Assembly: GCA_944324265.1 (NCBI GenBank)
Contig: CALUVS010000018.1
Location: 1 to 43,304, forward strand
Length of the DNA: 43,304 nt
Source: an uncultured Traorella sp.
GTDB taxonomy: Bacteria; Bacillota_I; Bacilli_A; Erysipelotrichales; Erysipelotrichaceae
Direction of reading: 5' to 3'
Every line of letters starts with the position of its first letter. Within the stretch, counting starts at the first letter, position 1. Below are positions 23,662 through 31,774 of the stretch, piece by piece. The position numbers were made by a program, and so were the translations under genes. The notes below the pieces were generated by a model. The model was not told the origin of the DNA. It worked only from the letters and a program-made list of their open reading frames with translations, and did no database searches.

Positions 23662-25431
23662 ATGAAATTGAAATATAATGCAGCTCCTAACTATCGCTGT
23701 GAATTATCTACAAAGCGCATCATGAATGAGCTGTTGATCGGCTTATTGGTCGTATATGCTTTCTCTTTGTATTATTATTCTACATTGGGAAGTGCTTATT
23801 TGGTACAGGCATTGCTGATCATGGTTGTGTCTGTTGTGTCTTGTGTGGCTACAGAAGTAGTTTGGGCACTTGTAACTAAGAAAAATGTCAAAGAATTCTT
23901 ATCTTCAAGTTTCCCATATATTACAGGGGTTATCTTGGCATTGATGGTGCCTATTCAGACATCTTTATATGCTATTTTGATTTCTTCTGTTTTATGTATT
24001 TTATTCGGTAAACTGGTATTCGGAGGCTTTGGTCAGAATATTTTCAACCCTGCTGCTTTCGGACGTGCAATTATTTTTGCTGCGTTTGCCGGTTTAACAA
24101 CAAAAACAGTGGATATTGTCACAAGTGTTACACCAACAACTTTGATGGCAAGTACATATCACTGGTTTGTGACTGATTCTGCTTTGGTCAGTGAATTGAT
24201 GGAGGCTGTCGGCGGTTTATCTAATTTAGCTGTCGGTATGTATTCAGGTGCTTTAGGGGAAACAAGTGCAATTTTGATTGCTATTGTCGGAGTTGTATTG
24301 GCTCTTCGCAAAGTCATTGACTGGCGTATCCCTGTTGTTTATGTCGGCGGTGTATTTGTAATCACTGCTATTATGGCTTTAGTATTCGGTATGGGTATGT
24401 GGTATCCATTCTATCACATCTTGACTGGCGGTCTGATGTTTGGGGCTGTCTTTATGGCAACTGACCCAGTTACATCACCAACAAGTGCGACCGGACGTAC
24501 GATCTTTGCTTTAGGATGTGCTATCTTAACAGTATTGATCCGTGTAAAAGCTAACCTGCCGGAAGGTGTTTTATATTCTATTTTGATCATGAACGCTTTA
24601 ACTCCAATGATCGAACGTTTCTGTGACTGCGAACAGGTAGCAGGAGCTAAGAAAGCATTGATGTCATTCATCGGTGTTGGTGTTGTTGGATGCGGTGCAT
24701 GTTTATTAGCATTATCTACAGTAACTCCTGCTTCAGCCAGTGCAGCACCTGCAGGAAAAACTTTGAATGCAGATAGTTCAGAAGTTACAGCTTCAACAGC
24801 TACAATTGTTTCAAACGAAAATGGTGTTGTGACTGTGGATGTTGACAGCTACATGGGTGTGAACCAATTTGAAATTACGATTGCTGATGGTGCAGTAGAA
24901 TCTGTCAAAGTGAACAGTATCGGTGATACACCAGGCTATGGTGATCTGATCGATAACGAAGATTTCTTATCTCAGTTTGTCGGAGCTACTGAAGGCAACG
25001 TCTCTGTCGATGCTGTCAGCGGCGCAACAATGTCCAGCGGTTCTGCCGTACAGGCAGTTATTACAGCTTTAAGCCCTGCGGATACAGCTGAACCAACGGA
25101 ACCTGAAACAACAGAGCCAGAAATTACTGAAGCTGGCATTATTTCAAATGAAAATGGTGTTTATACAGTGGCAGTCAACGGCGGATTCAATACAGCTGAT
25201 TTCAACGTATTTGAAATTACTGTAGCAGATAATGCGATTGCTTCTGTAAGTGTTGTAGAAATCAATGATACTGCCGGTATCGGTGATTCCATTGACAACG
25301 AAGAATATTTAGGACAGTTTGCAGGTTTGAATTCTTCTGATTTTACAGTTGATGTTCAAAGCGGGGCAACAATGTCCAGCGGAAGCTGTGAAGAAGCTGT
25401 TCGTTTAGTCCTTGAAGATTTAGGACTATAG
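23662..25431 (+). CDS. rnfD: RnfD with two C-terminal FMN-binding modules
   Basis: 589 residues, against about 310-350 for ordinary RnfD. Residues 1 to about 350 are the membrane subunit (FPYITGVILALMVPIQTSLY, FGQNIFNPAAFGRAI, ATDPVTSPTSATGRTIF). The usual RnfD flavinylation region appears as TSVTPTTLM, a degenerate form of S/T-GAT. From about 365 follow two repeats of roughly 95 residues, each starting SNENGVVTV or SNENGVYTV and each with an SGATMSSGS motif (Thr456 and Thr570), linked by an acidic EPTEPETTEPEITE stretch. These are FMN_bind-like modules expected outside the cell and flavinylated by ApbE. The module sequence is unmistakably related to the RnfE tail. Confidence 0.93.
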   Translation: MKLKYNAAPNYRCELSTKRIMNELLIGLLVVYAFSLYYYSTLGSAYLVQALLIMVVSVVSCVATEVVWALVTKKNVKEFLSSSFPYITGVILALMVPIQTSLYAILISSVLCILFGKLVFGGFGQNIFNPAAFGRAIIFAAFAGLTTKTVDIVTSVTPTTLMASTYHWFVTDSALVSELMEAVGGLSNLAVGMYSGALGETSAILIAIVGVVLALRKVIDWRIPVVYVGGVFVITAIMALVFGMGMWYPFYHILTGGLMFGAVFMATDPVTSPTSATGRTIFALGCAILTVLIRVKANLPEGVLYSILIMNALTPMIERFCDCEQVAGAKKALMSFIGVGVVGCGACLLALSTVTPASASAAPAGKTLNADSSEVTASTATIVSNENGVVTVDVDSYMGVNQFEITIADGAVESVKVNSIGDTPGYGDLIDNEDFLSQFVGATEGNVSVDAVSGATMSSGSAVQAVITALSPADTAEPTEPETTEPEITEAGIISNENGVYTVAVNGGFNTADFNVFEITVADNAIASVSVVEINDTAGIGDSIDNEEYLGQFAGLNSSDFTVDVQSGATMSSGSCEEAVRLVLEDLGL

Positions 25432-25441
25432 GAGGAATGTT

Positions 25442-25948
25442 ATGAAAAAGATACTTCATTTAACACTATTCCTTGCAATTATTTCTGCTCTTGCCGGTGG
25501 TTTGCTTTCAGCTGTGAATAGCCTGACATATCCAATCATTCAAGCAAATCAATTAGCTGGCGTTATGTCTACTTTGGAACAATTCTTCCCAAATGCAGAA
25601 TTTAACGAAGTAGAAATTCAAGGAGAAGTAACAACAATTCAGAATATTTATGAAGCTGACGGAGAAGGCGTTGTTTATAAAGTCGGTGTGGATGGTTTCG
25701 ATGGTACCGATTCAATCGTATTTATGATTGCCATTGACAATGACAATAACTTTGCCGGTTACTCTGTTCAGGAATGTACAGATACTGAGGGTGTTGGTTC
25801 ACGTGTAAAGACTGAAGAATTCTATGGACCTTTCATCGGATCTTCTATTGATACACAGATTGATACACTTTCAGGTGCTACAGTTTCAAGTACTGCTGTT
25901 ATCGGCGGTATTCAGGAAGTGGTGGCTTACCACCAAGCAAATTACTAG
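25442..25948 (+). CDS. rnfG: RNF complex subunit RnfG
   Basis: 168 residues: one N-terminal membrane anchor (about 5-27) and an external FMN_bind domain with the flavinylation motif TLSGATVSS (Thr147). RnfG passes electrons within the complex through covalent FMN. VGVDGFDGTDSIVFMIAID and GYSVQECTDTEGVGSRV are typical of the family. It is somewhat shorter than usual (180-210). AGGAGG sits eight bases upstream of the start. Confidence 0.93.
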   Translation: MKKILHLTLFLAIISALAGGLLSAVNSLTYPIIQANQLAGVMSTLEQFFPNAEFNEVEIQGEVTTIQNIYEADGEGVVYKVGVDGFDGTDSIVFMIAIDNDNNFAGYSVQECTDTEGVGSRVKTEEFYGPFIGSSIDTQIDTLSGATVSSTAVIGGIQEVVAYHQANY

Positions 25949-25963
25949 AAAGGGGAATAGCTG

Positions 25964-27025
25964 ATGAAACGTTTAGAAAATTTTAAAGCGGGTTTCATTC
26001 GTGAAAACCCAATCTTCGGTTTATACTTAGGGCTGTGTTCTGCACTTGCTATTTCAACATCTTTGAACAATGCAATCGGGATGGGGCTTGCAGTTACTGC
26101 CGTATTGATTTGTTCAAATATTATTATTTCATTGATTCGTAAGATTACACCGGATGAAATTCGTATTCCAGTGTATATCGTTGTTATTGCGGCATTGGTT
26201 AAGATTGTTCAGATGTTTGTACAAGCTTATGCTCAAGATTTGTATACAGCATTGGGAATCTTCCTGCCATTGATCGTAGTTAACTGTATTATCTTAGGAC
26301 GTGCTGAAGCTTTTGCTTCTAAGAATGGTGTCTTTGATTCTGCATTAGATGGTTTAGGTATGGGATTGGGATATACTTCCGGTTTATTGGCTTTATCTGT
26401 CATTCGTCAGATCTTATCTACAGGGATGTTATCTTTCTCAAATCCTTTCAACCCAAATTTTGTCATTTTTGAAACAACATTCTTCAGCAGTGAATATACA
26501 ATTTCATTGTTCAGTGAACCAATCGGAGCATTCTTTACATTTGCTTGCCTTGCAGCAGCTTTAACTGCTTTCAAGAACAGCGAAAACAAGAAACCTTGGA
26601 AGATCGGTGCCGGAATTGTAGCATTGGTATTAGTTGGCTTCATTGCACTCCGTTCTGATTTCATGATTGACAATACACCTGCACCAGCTCCTGTAGAAGA
26701 AGAAACACCTGCACCAGCAGCAGAAACAGGTATTCTGTCCAATGAAAACGGTGTTTATACAGTCGCTGTCAACGGCGGATTCAATACTTCAGGTGTCAAT
26801 ACATTTGAAATTACAGTGGTTGACAATGCAATCAGTTCAGTAACTGTTGTCAGCATTGAAGATACAGAAGGTATCGGAGATACGATTGACAATGAAGAAT
26901 ATTTAGGACAGTTTGCCGGCATCAATTCATCTGACTTTGAAGTCGATGTACAAAGCGGTGCAACATTGTCAAGCGGAAGCTGCGAAGAAGCAGTAAGACT
27001 GGTCCTGGAAGATTTAGGACTGTAG
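25964..27025 (+). CDS. rnfE: RnfE with a C-terminal FMN-binding module
   Basis: 353 residues, against about 200-230 for normal RnfE. Residues 1 to about 232 are the membrane subunit with six segments. The conserved half-sites GLCSALAIS and VNCIILGRAEAFASKNG carry the cysteines thought to hold an intramembrane Fe-S cluster shared with RnfA. After a proline-rich linker (PAPAPVEEETPAPAAE) comes one FMN_bind-like module with SGATLSSGS (Thr334), ending EEAVRLVLEDLGL exactly like RnfD. The module is about 80 percent identical by eye to the last RnfD module, so one was probably copied from the other. Confidence 0.93.
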   Translation: MKRLENFKAGFIRENPIFGLYLGLCSALAISTSLNNAIGMGLAVTAVLICSNIIISLIRKITPDEIRIPVYIVVIAALVKIVQMFVQAYAQDLYTALGIFLPLIVVNCIILGRAEAFASKNGVFDSALDGLGMGLGYTSGLLALSVIRQILSTGMLSFSNPFNPNFVIFETTFFSSEYTISLFSEPIGAFFTFACLAAALTAFKNSENKKPWKIGAGIVALVLVGFIALRSDFMIDNTPAPAPVEEETPAPAAETGILSNENGVYTVAVNGGFNTSGVNTFEITVVDNAISSVTVVSIEDTEGIGDTIDNEEYLGQFAGINSSDFEVDVQSGATLSSGSCEEAVRLVLEDLGL

Positions 27026-27038
27026 AAAGGAGTACCAT

Positions 27039-27614
27039 ATGGGAGAATTATTTGCATTATTTCTTAGTGCATCCATTATTAATAACATTATTTTAACAAG
27101 ATTCTTGGGTATGTGTCCTTTCATGGGTGTTTCCAAGAAATCTGACAGTGCATTAGGTATGGGGGCAGCAGTTATCTTTGTTATCTTCGTATCAAGTATT
27201 GTTACTTATGCGATTTACCAGTTTATCTTATGGCCATTGAATCTTACTTACATGGATTTAATTGTATTCATTTTAGTTATTGCAGCATTTGTACAGTTGG
27301 TAGAAATGTTCATTAAGAAAACTTCACCATCTCTGTATAAATCATTAGGGATTTACTTGCCTTTGATCACAACAAACTGTGCAGTATTAGGGGTAGCATT
27401 GGAAAATATTTCTTATGGATACAACTGGGCAGAAATGATGACTTATTCATTAGCTGTTCCTGCAGGATTTGCATTAGTACTTTATGTCTTCTCTACAATT
27501 CGTGAAAGATTAGACATCGCCAATACACCAAAAGCATTCAAAGGAAATCCAATTGCTTTGATTGTTGCCGGTCTGATGGCAATTGCCTTTAGTGGATTAG
27601 CAGGGTTAGTATAA
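27039..27614 (+). CDS. rnfA: RNF complex subunit RnfA
   Basis: 191 residues, six membrane segments, the normal size. FLGMCPFMGVSKK and LITTNCAVLGVALEN contain the paired cysteines matching those of RnfE. It lacks any FMN module. AAAGGAG lies seven bases upstream. Followed after one base by a small cysteine-rich membrane peptide gene. Confidence 0.96.
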   Translation: MGELFALFLSASIINNIILTRFLGMCPFMGVSKKSDSALGMGAAVIFVIFVSSIVTYAIYQFILWPLNLTYMDLIVFILVIAAFVQLVEMFIKKTSPSLYKSLGIYLPLITTNCAVLGVALENISYGYNWAEMMTYSLAVPAGFALVLYVFSTIRERLDIANTPKAFKGNPIALIVAGLMAIAFSGLAGLV

Positions 27615-27615
27615 T

Positions 27616-27795
27616 ATGGAAATACTGGCCGCAATCCTTATCTTAGCTGGGCTGGCTGCTTTATATGGGGTTGCATATTATCTGAACCATAAAACACCAG
27701 TTCCTGAGGGGTGCGAAAATTTAAAGCAGAGTTGTCAGGGCTGCAAGGATTTCTCTTGCGGCAATAACCCTGCTCATGATATAAAGGAGGACTAA
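27616..27795 (+). CDS. Small Cys-rich membrane peptide in the rnf operon
   Basis: 59 residues: a membrane helix (EILAAILILAGLAALYGVAY) then a short external or cytosolic tail with four cysteines spaced C-x6-C-x2-C-x4-C (positions 33, 40, 43, 48; CENLKQSCQGCKDFSC). The layout resembles the short FeoB-associated cysteine-rich membrane proteins, but the spacing and the location between rnfA and rnfB suggest a redox role in RNF, for instance holding an Fe-S cluster. The start is one base after the rnfA stop and its own 3' end carries the AAAGGAGG site for rnfB. Function is inferred. Confidence 0.7.
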   Translation: MEILAAILILAGLAALYGVAYYLNHKTPVPEGCENLKQSCQGCKDFSCGNNPAHDIKED

Positions 27796-27798
27796 ACA

Positions 27799-28116
27799 AT
27801 GGATACAATGGTTACAGCAATCATTATGATGCTTGTGCTGGGAGCTGTTTTAGGACTTGGTCTGGGTATTGCGGATAAGTTCTTAAAAGTTGAAGTTGAT
27901 GAACGTGTTGACACTGTTACATCAATGCTTCCTGGCTACAACTGTGGTTCCTGCGGTTTCCCTGGATGTTCAGGTATGGCTGAAGCAATGGTAGAAGGAA
28001 AGGTTAAGACAGTAAGTACTTGCAAACCTAGCAAACCAGATGCTCGTCAGGCTATTGTTGATTATCTGACATCAACTCCAGGACCTGATGGTTCTACAGT
28101 AGATATTAAAATCTAA
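27799..28116 (+). CDS. rnfB: Truncated RnfB (anchor plus first Fe-S domain)
   Basis: 105 residues, against about 190-330 for known RnfB. It has the N-terminal membrane anchor (about 4-25) and the first Fe-S domain, PGYNCGSCGFPGCSGMAEAM plus the fourth Cys in VSTC (C-x2-C-x4-C-x17-C). The ferredoxin-like domains with further [4Fe-4S] clusters, which normally accept electrons from ferredoxin, are absent. The stop is followed at once by a strong terminator, and no lost reading frame continues downstream, so the short form appears intended. Confidence 0.88.
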   Translation: MDTMVTAIIMMLVLGAVLGLGLGIADKFLKVEVDERVDTVTSMLPGYNCGSCGFPGCSGMAEAMVEGKVKTVSTCKPSKPDARQAIVDYLTSTPGPDGSTVDIKI

Positions 28117-28120
28117 TGAA

Positions 28121-28151
28121 AAAGGTACACTTTCGGGTGTACCTTTCTTTT
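28121..28151 (+). terminator. Strong terminator of the rnf operon
   Basis: AAAGGTACAC (28121-28130) pairs with GTGTACCTTT (28137-28146) with a six-base loop TTTCGG, followed by CTTTT. Only four bases after the rnfB stop. Confidence 0.88.
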
Positions 28152-28169
28152 GGGAAAGAAATTGTTATA

Positions 28170-29051
28170 TTAGTTTTTTATTTCTGTATATTCAATCAAA
28201 GATTCATTTCCTTTCAGCTGTTTTCTTCTTTTAGGTTTTATCTGCGGCAATGAAATTTCTACACCGATAATTAATTTAGTTGCCCAGAATAAAATCAGAA
28301 ATACCAAAATAGGAATAAAGCAAGCTGCAATGATCATGACAGCGATGGTTTCAAGAATATCACTTAATAATGTTTCTCCTTTATTGACCAGATCACTGAT
28401 ACCGCTGGTGAGGGAAGAAAGATTATCACTGATGATATTGCCAATGTTCTCCAGTCAGTTAGATCCCTCTTGAACATTTTCTTCACTGAATTCTGTACTA
28501 TCTTCAATAAGTTCTTCTGTGTCTTCAATGTTCTGTTCCAGTGAGATTTGATAGGTTTGATCAATGAGTTCGGAAAGCTGTACGCTCATCGGCACAACTA
28601 ACAAAAGCACCATACTGAAGGCACAGAGCTTTCCTGCAATGGCTCCTGCCTTCTGATTTTTTAAAAGGACATAAAGGATAGCGAAGATACAGGCAATCGG
28701 AATCAAGAAATTGAATGCGATATAGCCTGAAATTGTCAGCAGGTATTTTTCAATAAATATTCCGCACAGGATAATCAGAAAGTAAAGATTGAAATCCATT
28801 AATTGTTCGGCAATCGGTGTTCCTGCATCTGTCGGAATCAATGATATAGCCGCCGAAGCTGCAGTTGTTGAAGCACTTAAGGTGATGATATCACTGCTTT
28901 TCTGATCGAGTTAGAAATGCTGTCTGCATGTGTATTTACATCAGTAGAAATTGGTTTCAGTACAAAGATGGATACCAAGAAACCTAAAACCAATAATAAT
29001 ATTACAATTTTTTCTTTTTTTGTCAGCTGATATATAATTCAGCCATTTCAT
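28170..29051 (-). pseudogene. Decayed gene for a polytopic membrane protein
   Basis: Three lesions break one ancestral gene. A good binding site (GGGAGG) precedes ATG 29051 (MKWLNYIS), then a frameshift near the A-run at about 29019-29025 leads into LTKKEKIVILLLVLGFLVSI. A second shift near 28893-28905 leads into SDIITLSASTTAASAAISLI. An in-frame TGA at 28455-28457 interrupts before ENIGNIISDNLSSLTSGISD and a final membrane segment ending IEYTEIKN. The reassembled product (about 290 residues) has five to six membrane helices. Similar proteins are sometimes labelled beta-carotene monooxygenase without evidence. Lies between the rnf terminator and tRNA-His. Confidence 0.75.
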
Positions 29052-29299
29052 ATTTCATTCCTCCCTTTTTGCTATTCATATTCTGCATGACGCTCATGGT
29101 ATACCCATTATCTGCAGACGTCTTTGTATCTATTATATATTATTTCAGACAGCGGTAAAATGTTTAGTTTTTATACAAACAATATCATTTCAGATAAGAA
29201 ATGAATATTGTTTTGAAATGAATTCTTTCTGATTTCGGCTAATTCTTCATTGAGGGACTAAAAATTTACATTTTAGCTGACAAATATTTCATTTTGCTC

Positions 29300-29328
29300 T
29301 TTACAAATCATAAAGACTTTGTTATTAT
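29300..29328 (+). promoter_or_regulatory. Promoter of tRNA-His
   Basis: TTTACA (29300-29305), 17 bases, TATTAT (29323-29328); an overlapping TATAAT at 29326-29331 gives a 20-base spacer. The tRNA starts 13 bases downstream. Confidence 0.55.
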
Positions 29329-29341
29329 AATAAGGCACTAT

Positions 29342-29418
29342 GGCGGTTGTGGTGAAGCGGTTAACACAGCGGGTTGTGGTCCCGTCATGCGTGGGTTCGA
29401 ATCCCATCTGCCGCCCCA
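29342..29418 (+). tRNA. tRNA-His (anticodon GTG)
   Basis: 77 bases with an encoded CCA. The anticodon loop is TTGTGGT with GTG, supported by a CGGG/CCCG stem. The T-arm is GTGGG-TTCGAAT-CCCAT. An extra G at the 5' end pairs with C73, the histidine identity element. In the acceptor stem I read G-C, C-G, G-C, G-C, U-G, then a U-U mismatch at 6-67 and G-C at 7-66, where most Firmicute relatives have U-A. Confidence 0.95.
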
Positions 29419-29429
29419 ATAGTAAAATG

Positions 29430-29458
29430 AAAGTCCTAGCAATAGGACTTTTTTTGTT
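29430..29458 (+). terminator. Terminator after tRNA-His
   Basis: AAAGTCCTA (29430-29438), four-base loop, TAGGACTTT (29443-29451), then TTTTGTTTT. Confidence 0.85.
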
Positions 29459-29483
29459 TTAGTCAGTTAGGTTATGATATAAT
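29454..29483 (+). promoter_or_regulatory. Promoter of the cell-wall-repeat/thioredoxin gene
   Basis: TTGTTT (29454-29459), 18 bases, then TGA-TATAAT with TATAAT at 29478-29483, an extended -10. It overlaps the T-run of the tRNA terminator. Confidence 0.6.
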
Positions 29484-29518
29484 TGAAAAAAATATATTTA
29501 ATGTTTGGAGAGAATAGA

Positions 29519-31000
29519 ATGAAAAGAGTGCTGAGAATTTTTAAAATTAGTATTATGGTTTTTCTTGTCAGCCTGACTGCCATGACATCGGTTTATGCGG
29601 ATGATTCCATTTCGAGTGAAGCTGCTGATCAGATTCGTGAGAGAATCAATGCAATGGATACGGATTATTTATTGGGAATTCAAATACCGAATGAAGAAGC
29701 TGTTCATGAGATTTTTGATTTATATCAGGACTTTGAAGAGCTGTCAATGGAAGAGAAGTGCTCATTGGGTGCTTATGAATTGAATCGATTGTATATTTTG
29801 ATGTCAAGCACTTCCTTGACAGAGGAATGGAGTACTGCTGAGCGAATCGGGCGTTTTGTCGATGAGCGATATGGCTTTGATGATACCGTGCCGTTTTCAG
29901 TTTTTGATTATGATATAATGCACGGGAATACTTATGCTTTCAAACCGATTGTTAAGCCTGTGATGCAAAGAGAAACAAGGCTGGTATTTTACTATACTCT
30001 TTTTAATGATACTTTAAATGAATGGGTGACGGATTTTGAATCGCCGGTATTGCTGTATTTTTCTTATCCGCAATATGAGCTTACGGAAGCTAGATTGGAT
30101 AATGAAGAGATTCCGTTTGATCAGGCTGCCGGAAAAATAATCATTGCTGTTGATCATCCGGGCAGAATTGATCTGAAATTTAAAAAGGCGGAATCAATCA
30201 GCAGCGGATGGGTAGAAGTCGATTATGAATGGCAGTATTTTGATGAAAATGGGTTTCCTTATTCTGGCTGGGTAGAAGAAGACGGAGAAGCTTATTTTGT
30301 CAATGAAGGCATCTTAGATCGAAATGGTCCGGTGGAGTATACAGAACAAACCAAACAGTTGGATGATGGAAATGTTTATTATACGGATGAAACGGGCAGA
30401 AAGCTTCATGATACGTGGCTTCAGCTGGATGGGAAATGGACCTATCTGCAATCAGATGGAACAATGCTGAAAAATGTTTCTGATGTATGGATTTTGGATG
30501 ACACGTATAGTTTTGATGAGAATGGGGTTTGGATTCCTGAAACAAAGACAGAAGAAGATTTGACTGAAGAACCAATAGAAGAAGTTATACAGGAACCAGA
30601 GGAAATAGAAGAGAGTGAATCGGAGGAGGAAGAAATTGTTTTTGCTCATCCGAGAAATAAAGAAAGTGACATTGTGCTTAGAGAAGATAAGGTCAATATT
30701 TATTTGTTCTGGGGAAATGGCTGCGGTCACTGTGAGCATTTATTTGAATATCTGGAATCTTTGGATGAACAGATTCAGAGTTTATATCAATTGTATTCTT
30801 TTGAAACGTGGTATGATGAAGAAAACAATCAGCTGATGCAGCAATTCAGTGAATTATCGGAGACGAAAGCTACCGGTGTTCCGTATATGATCATTGGGGA
30901 TGAAGTATTCTTGGGTTATGATGAATCCATCAATGAGGCCATTGTGGAAGCGATTGTGAGTGCAGATGGGGATCTATATGCACAATATTTGAATCAATAA
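29519..31000 (+). CDS. Secreted cell-wall-repeat protein with thioredoxin domain
   Basis: 493 residues. A signal peptide (KISIMVFLVSLTAMTSVYA) directs export. Residues 30-230 are an unrecognised helical and beta region. About 230-345 hold choline/glucan-binding-type repeats (GWVEVDYEWQYFDENGFPYS, GWVEEDGEAYFVNEG, GNVYYTDETGRK, GKWTYLQSDGTML) that normally bind the cell wall. A very acidic linker follows (EEDLTEEPIEEVIQEPEEIE). The last 100 residues form a thioredoxin fold with a CGHC active site (402-405) and a cis-Pro loop TGVPYMII. CGHC is the pair used by protein disulfide isomerases, so oxidase or isomerase activity is likely. The start at 29519 follows GGAGAG by six bases. Confidence 0.82.
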   Translation: MKRVLRIFKISIMVFLVSLTAMTSVYADDSISSEAADQIRERINAMDTDYLLGIQIPNEEAVHEIFDLYQDFEELSMEEKCSLGAYELNRLYILMSSTSLTEEWSTAERIGRFVDERYGFDDTVPFSVFDYDIMHGNTYAFKPIVKPVMQRETRLVFYYTLFNDTLNEWVTDFESPVLLYFSYPQYELTEARLDNEEIPFDQAAGKIIIAVDHPGRIDLKFKKAESISSGWVEVDYEWQYFDENGFPYSGWVEEDGEAYFVNEGILDRNGPVEYTEQTKQLDDGNVYYTDETGRKLHDTWLQLDGKWTYLQSDGTMLKNVSDVWILDDTYSFDENGVWIPETKTEEDLTEEPIEEVIQEPEEIEESESEEEEIVFAHPRNKESDIVLREDKVNIYLFWGNGCGHCEHLFEYLESLDEQIQSLYQLYSFETWYDEENNQLMQQFSELSETKATGVPYMIIGDEVFLGYDESINEAIVEAIVSADGDLYAQYLNQ

Positions 31001-31053
31001 CCGTGATTTTTTATAAAAATAGGTTATAATGATATAGAAAGGAAGTGTGAATT

Positions 31054-31755
31054 ATGAATTATACCAATGTAACTGATTTTCGTGAAGAAAATGGTTTTCG
31101 CAGACATATGATCAAAACTTACTCCTGGATGTTTCTGGGAATTGTAATTACATTCGTTACAGCGTTTGCCGTTGCCAGTGTGAGAGAGCTGCAGATGATG
31201 TTTCTTTCTTCATTGCCGATGGTATTGATCCTGCTGGCTGCACAAATCGGTGTGGTAGTTGCTTTATCAGCCAGATTGATGAAAATAAGTGTTTCAGCTG
31301 CTCGAACCTTGTTTATAGCTTATTCACTCATCACAGGAATTACGTTTGGTACGCTTTTCTTGACATATGATCTGGGTTCTTTGATTTATGCGTTTGCCAT
31401 GGCTGCGACTTATTTTGGAGCTTTGGTAGTGATTGGATATACGACAAAAATGAATCTGGCTGGAATTGGTACAATTGCTATGGCAGGATTGTTCGGTATG
31501 ATTATCTTCGGTATCGTTACGATTTTTATTCCAATGCCGCAGTTTAATTTTGCTTACAGCATGATTGGTCTGTTAATTTTTGCAGGATTGACGGCATGGG
31601 ATTCACAGAAAATGAAACTCATGTATCACAGTGTACTGGATCAAGATGAGACAACATTGAATCGCTTCAGTATTTATTCTGCTTTGCAGTTATACTTGGA
31701 TTTCATTAATATTTTCTTATACATTCTGCGTATTGTCGGAAGAGGAAATGATTAA
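31054..31755 (+). CDS. Bax inhibitor-1/YccA family membrane protein
   Basis: 233 residues with seven membrane segments and the family signature pattern: ENGFRRHMIKTYSWMFLG at the start, VVIGYTTKMNLAGIG in the middle and SALQLYLDFINIFLYILRIV at the end. The closest known model is B. subtilis YetJ, a pH-sensitive calcium leak channel whose key Asp pair should lie in the last helices (LYLDFIN and AWDSQKMKL). GAAAGGAAGTG precedes the start and an extended TATAAT lies at 31025-31030. Single gene with its own terminator. Confidence 0.93.
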   Translation: MNYTNVTDFREENGFRRHMIKTYSWMFLGIVITFVTAFAVASVRELQMMFLSSLPMVLILLAAQIGVVVALSARLMKISVSAARTLFIAYSLITGITFGTLFLTYDLGSLIYAFAMAATYFGALVVIGYTTKMNLAGIGTIAMAGLFGMIIFGIVTIFIPMPQFNFAYSMIGLLIFAGLTAWDSQKMKLMYHSVLDQDETTLNRFSIYSALQLYLDFINIFLYILRIVGRGND

Positions 31756-31774
31756 AGTAAACTTTACTTAAAAG

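Noticed and set aside
24700-25431. The RnfD tail as a separate gene fused by a sequencing error
   Set aside because: The frame is continuous, has a designed acidic linker and no internal binding site, and RnfE shows the same type of fusion.
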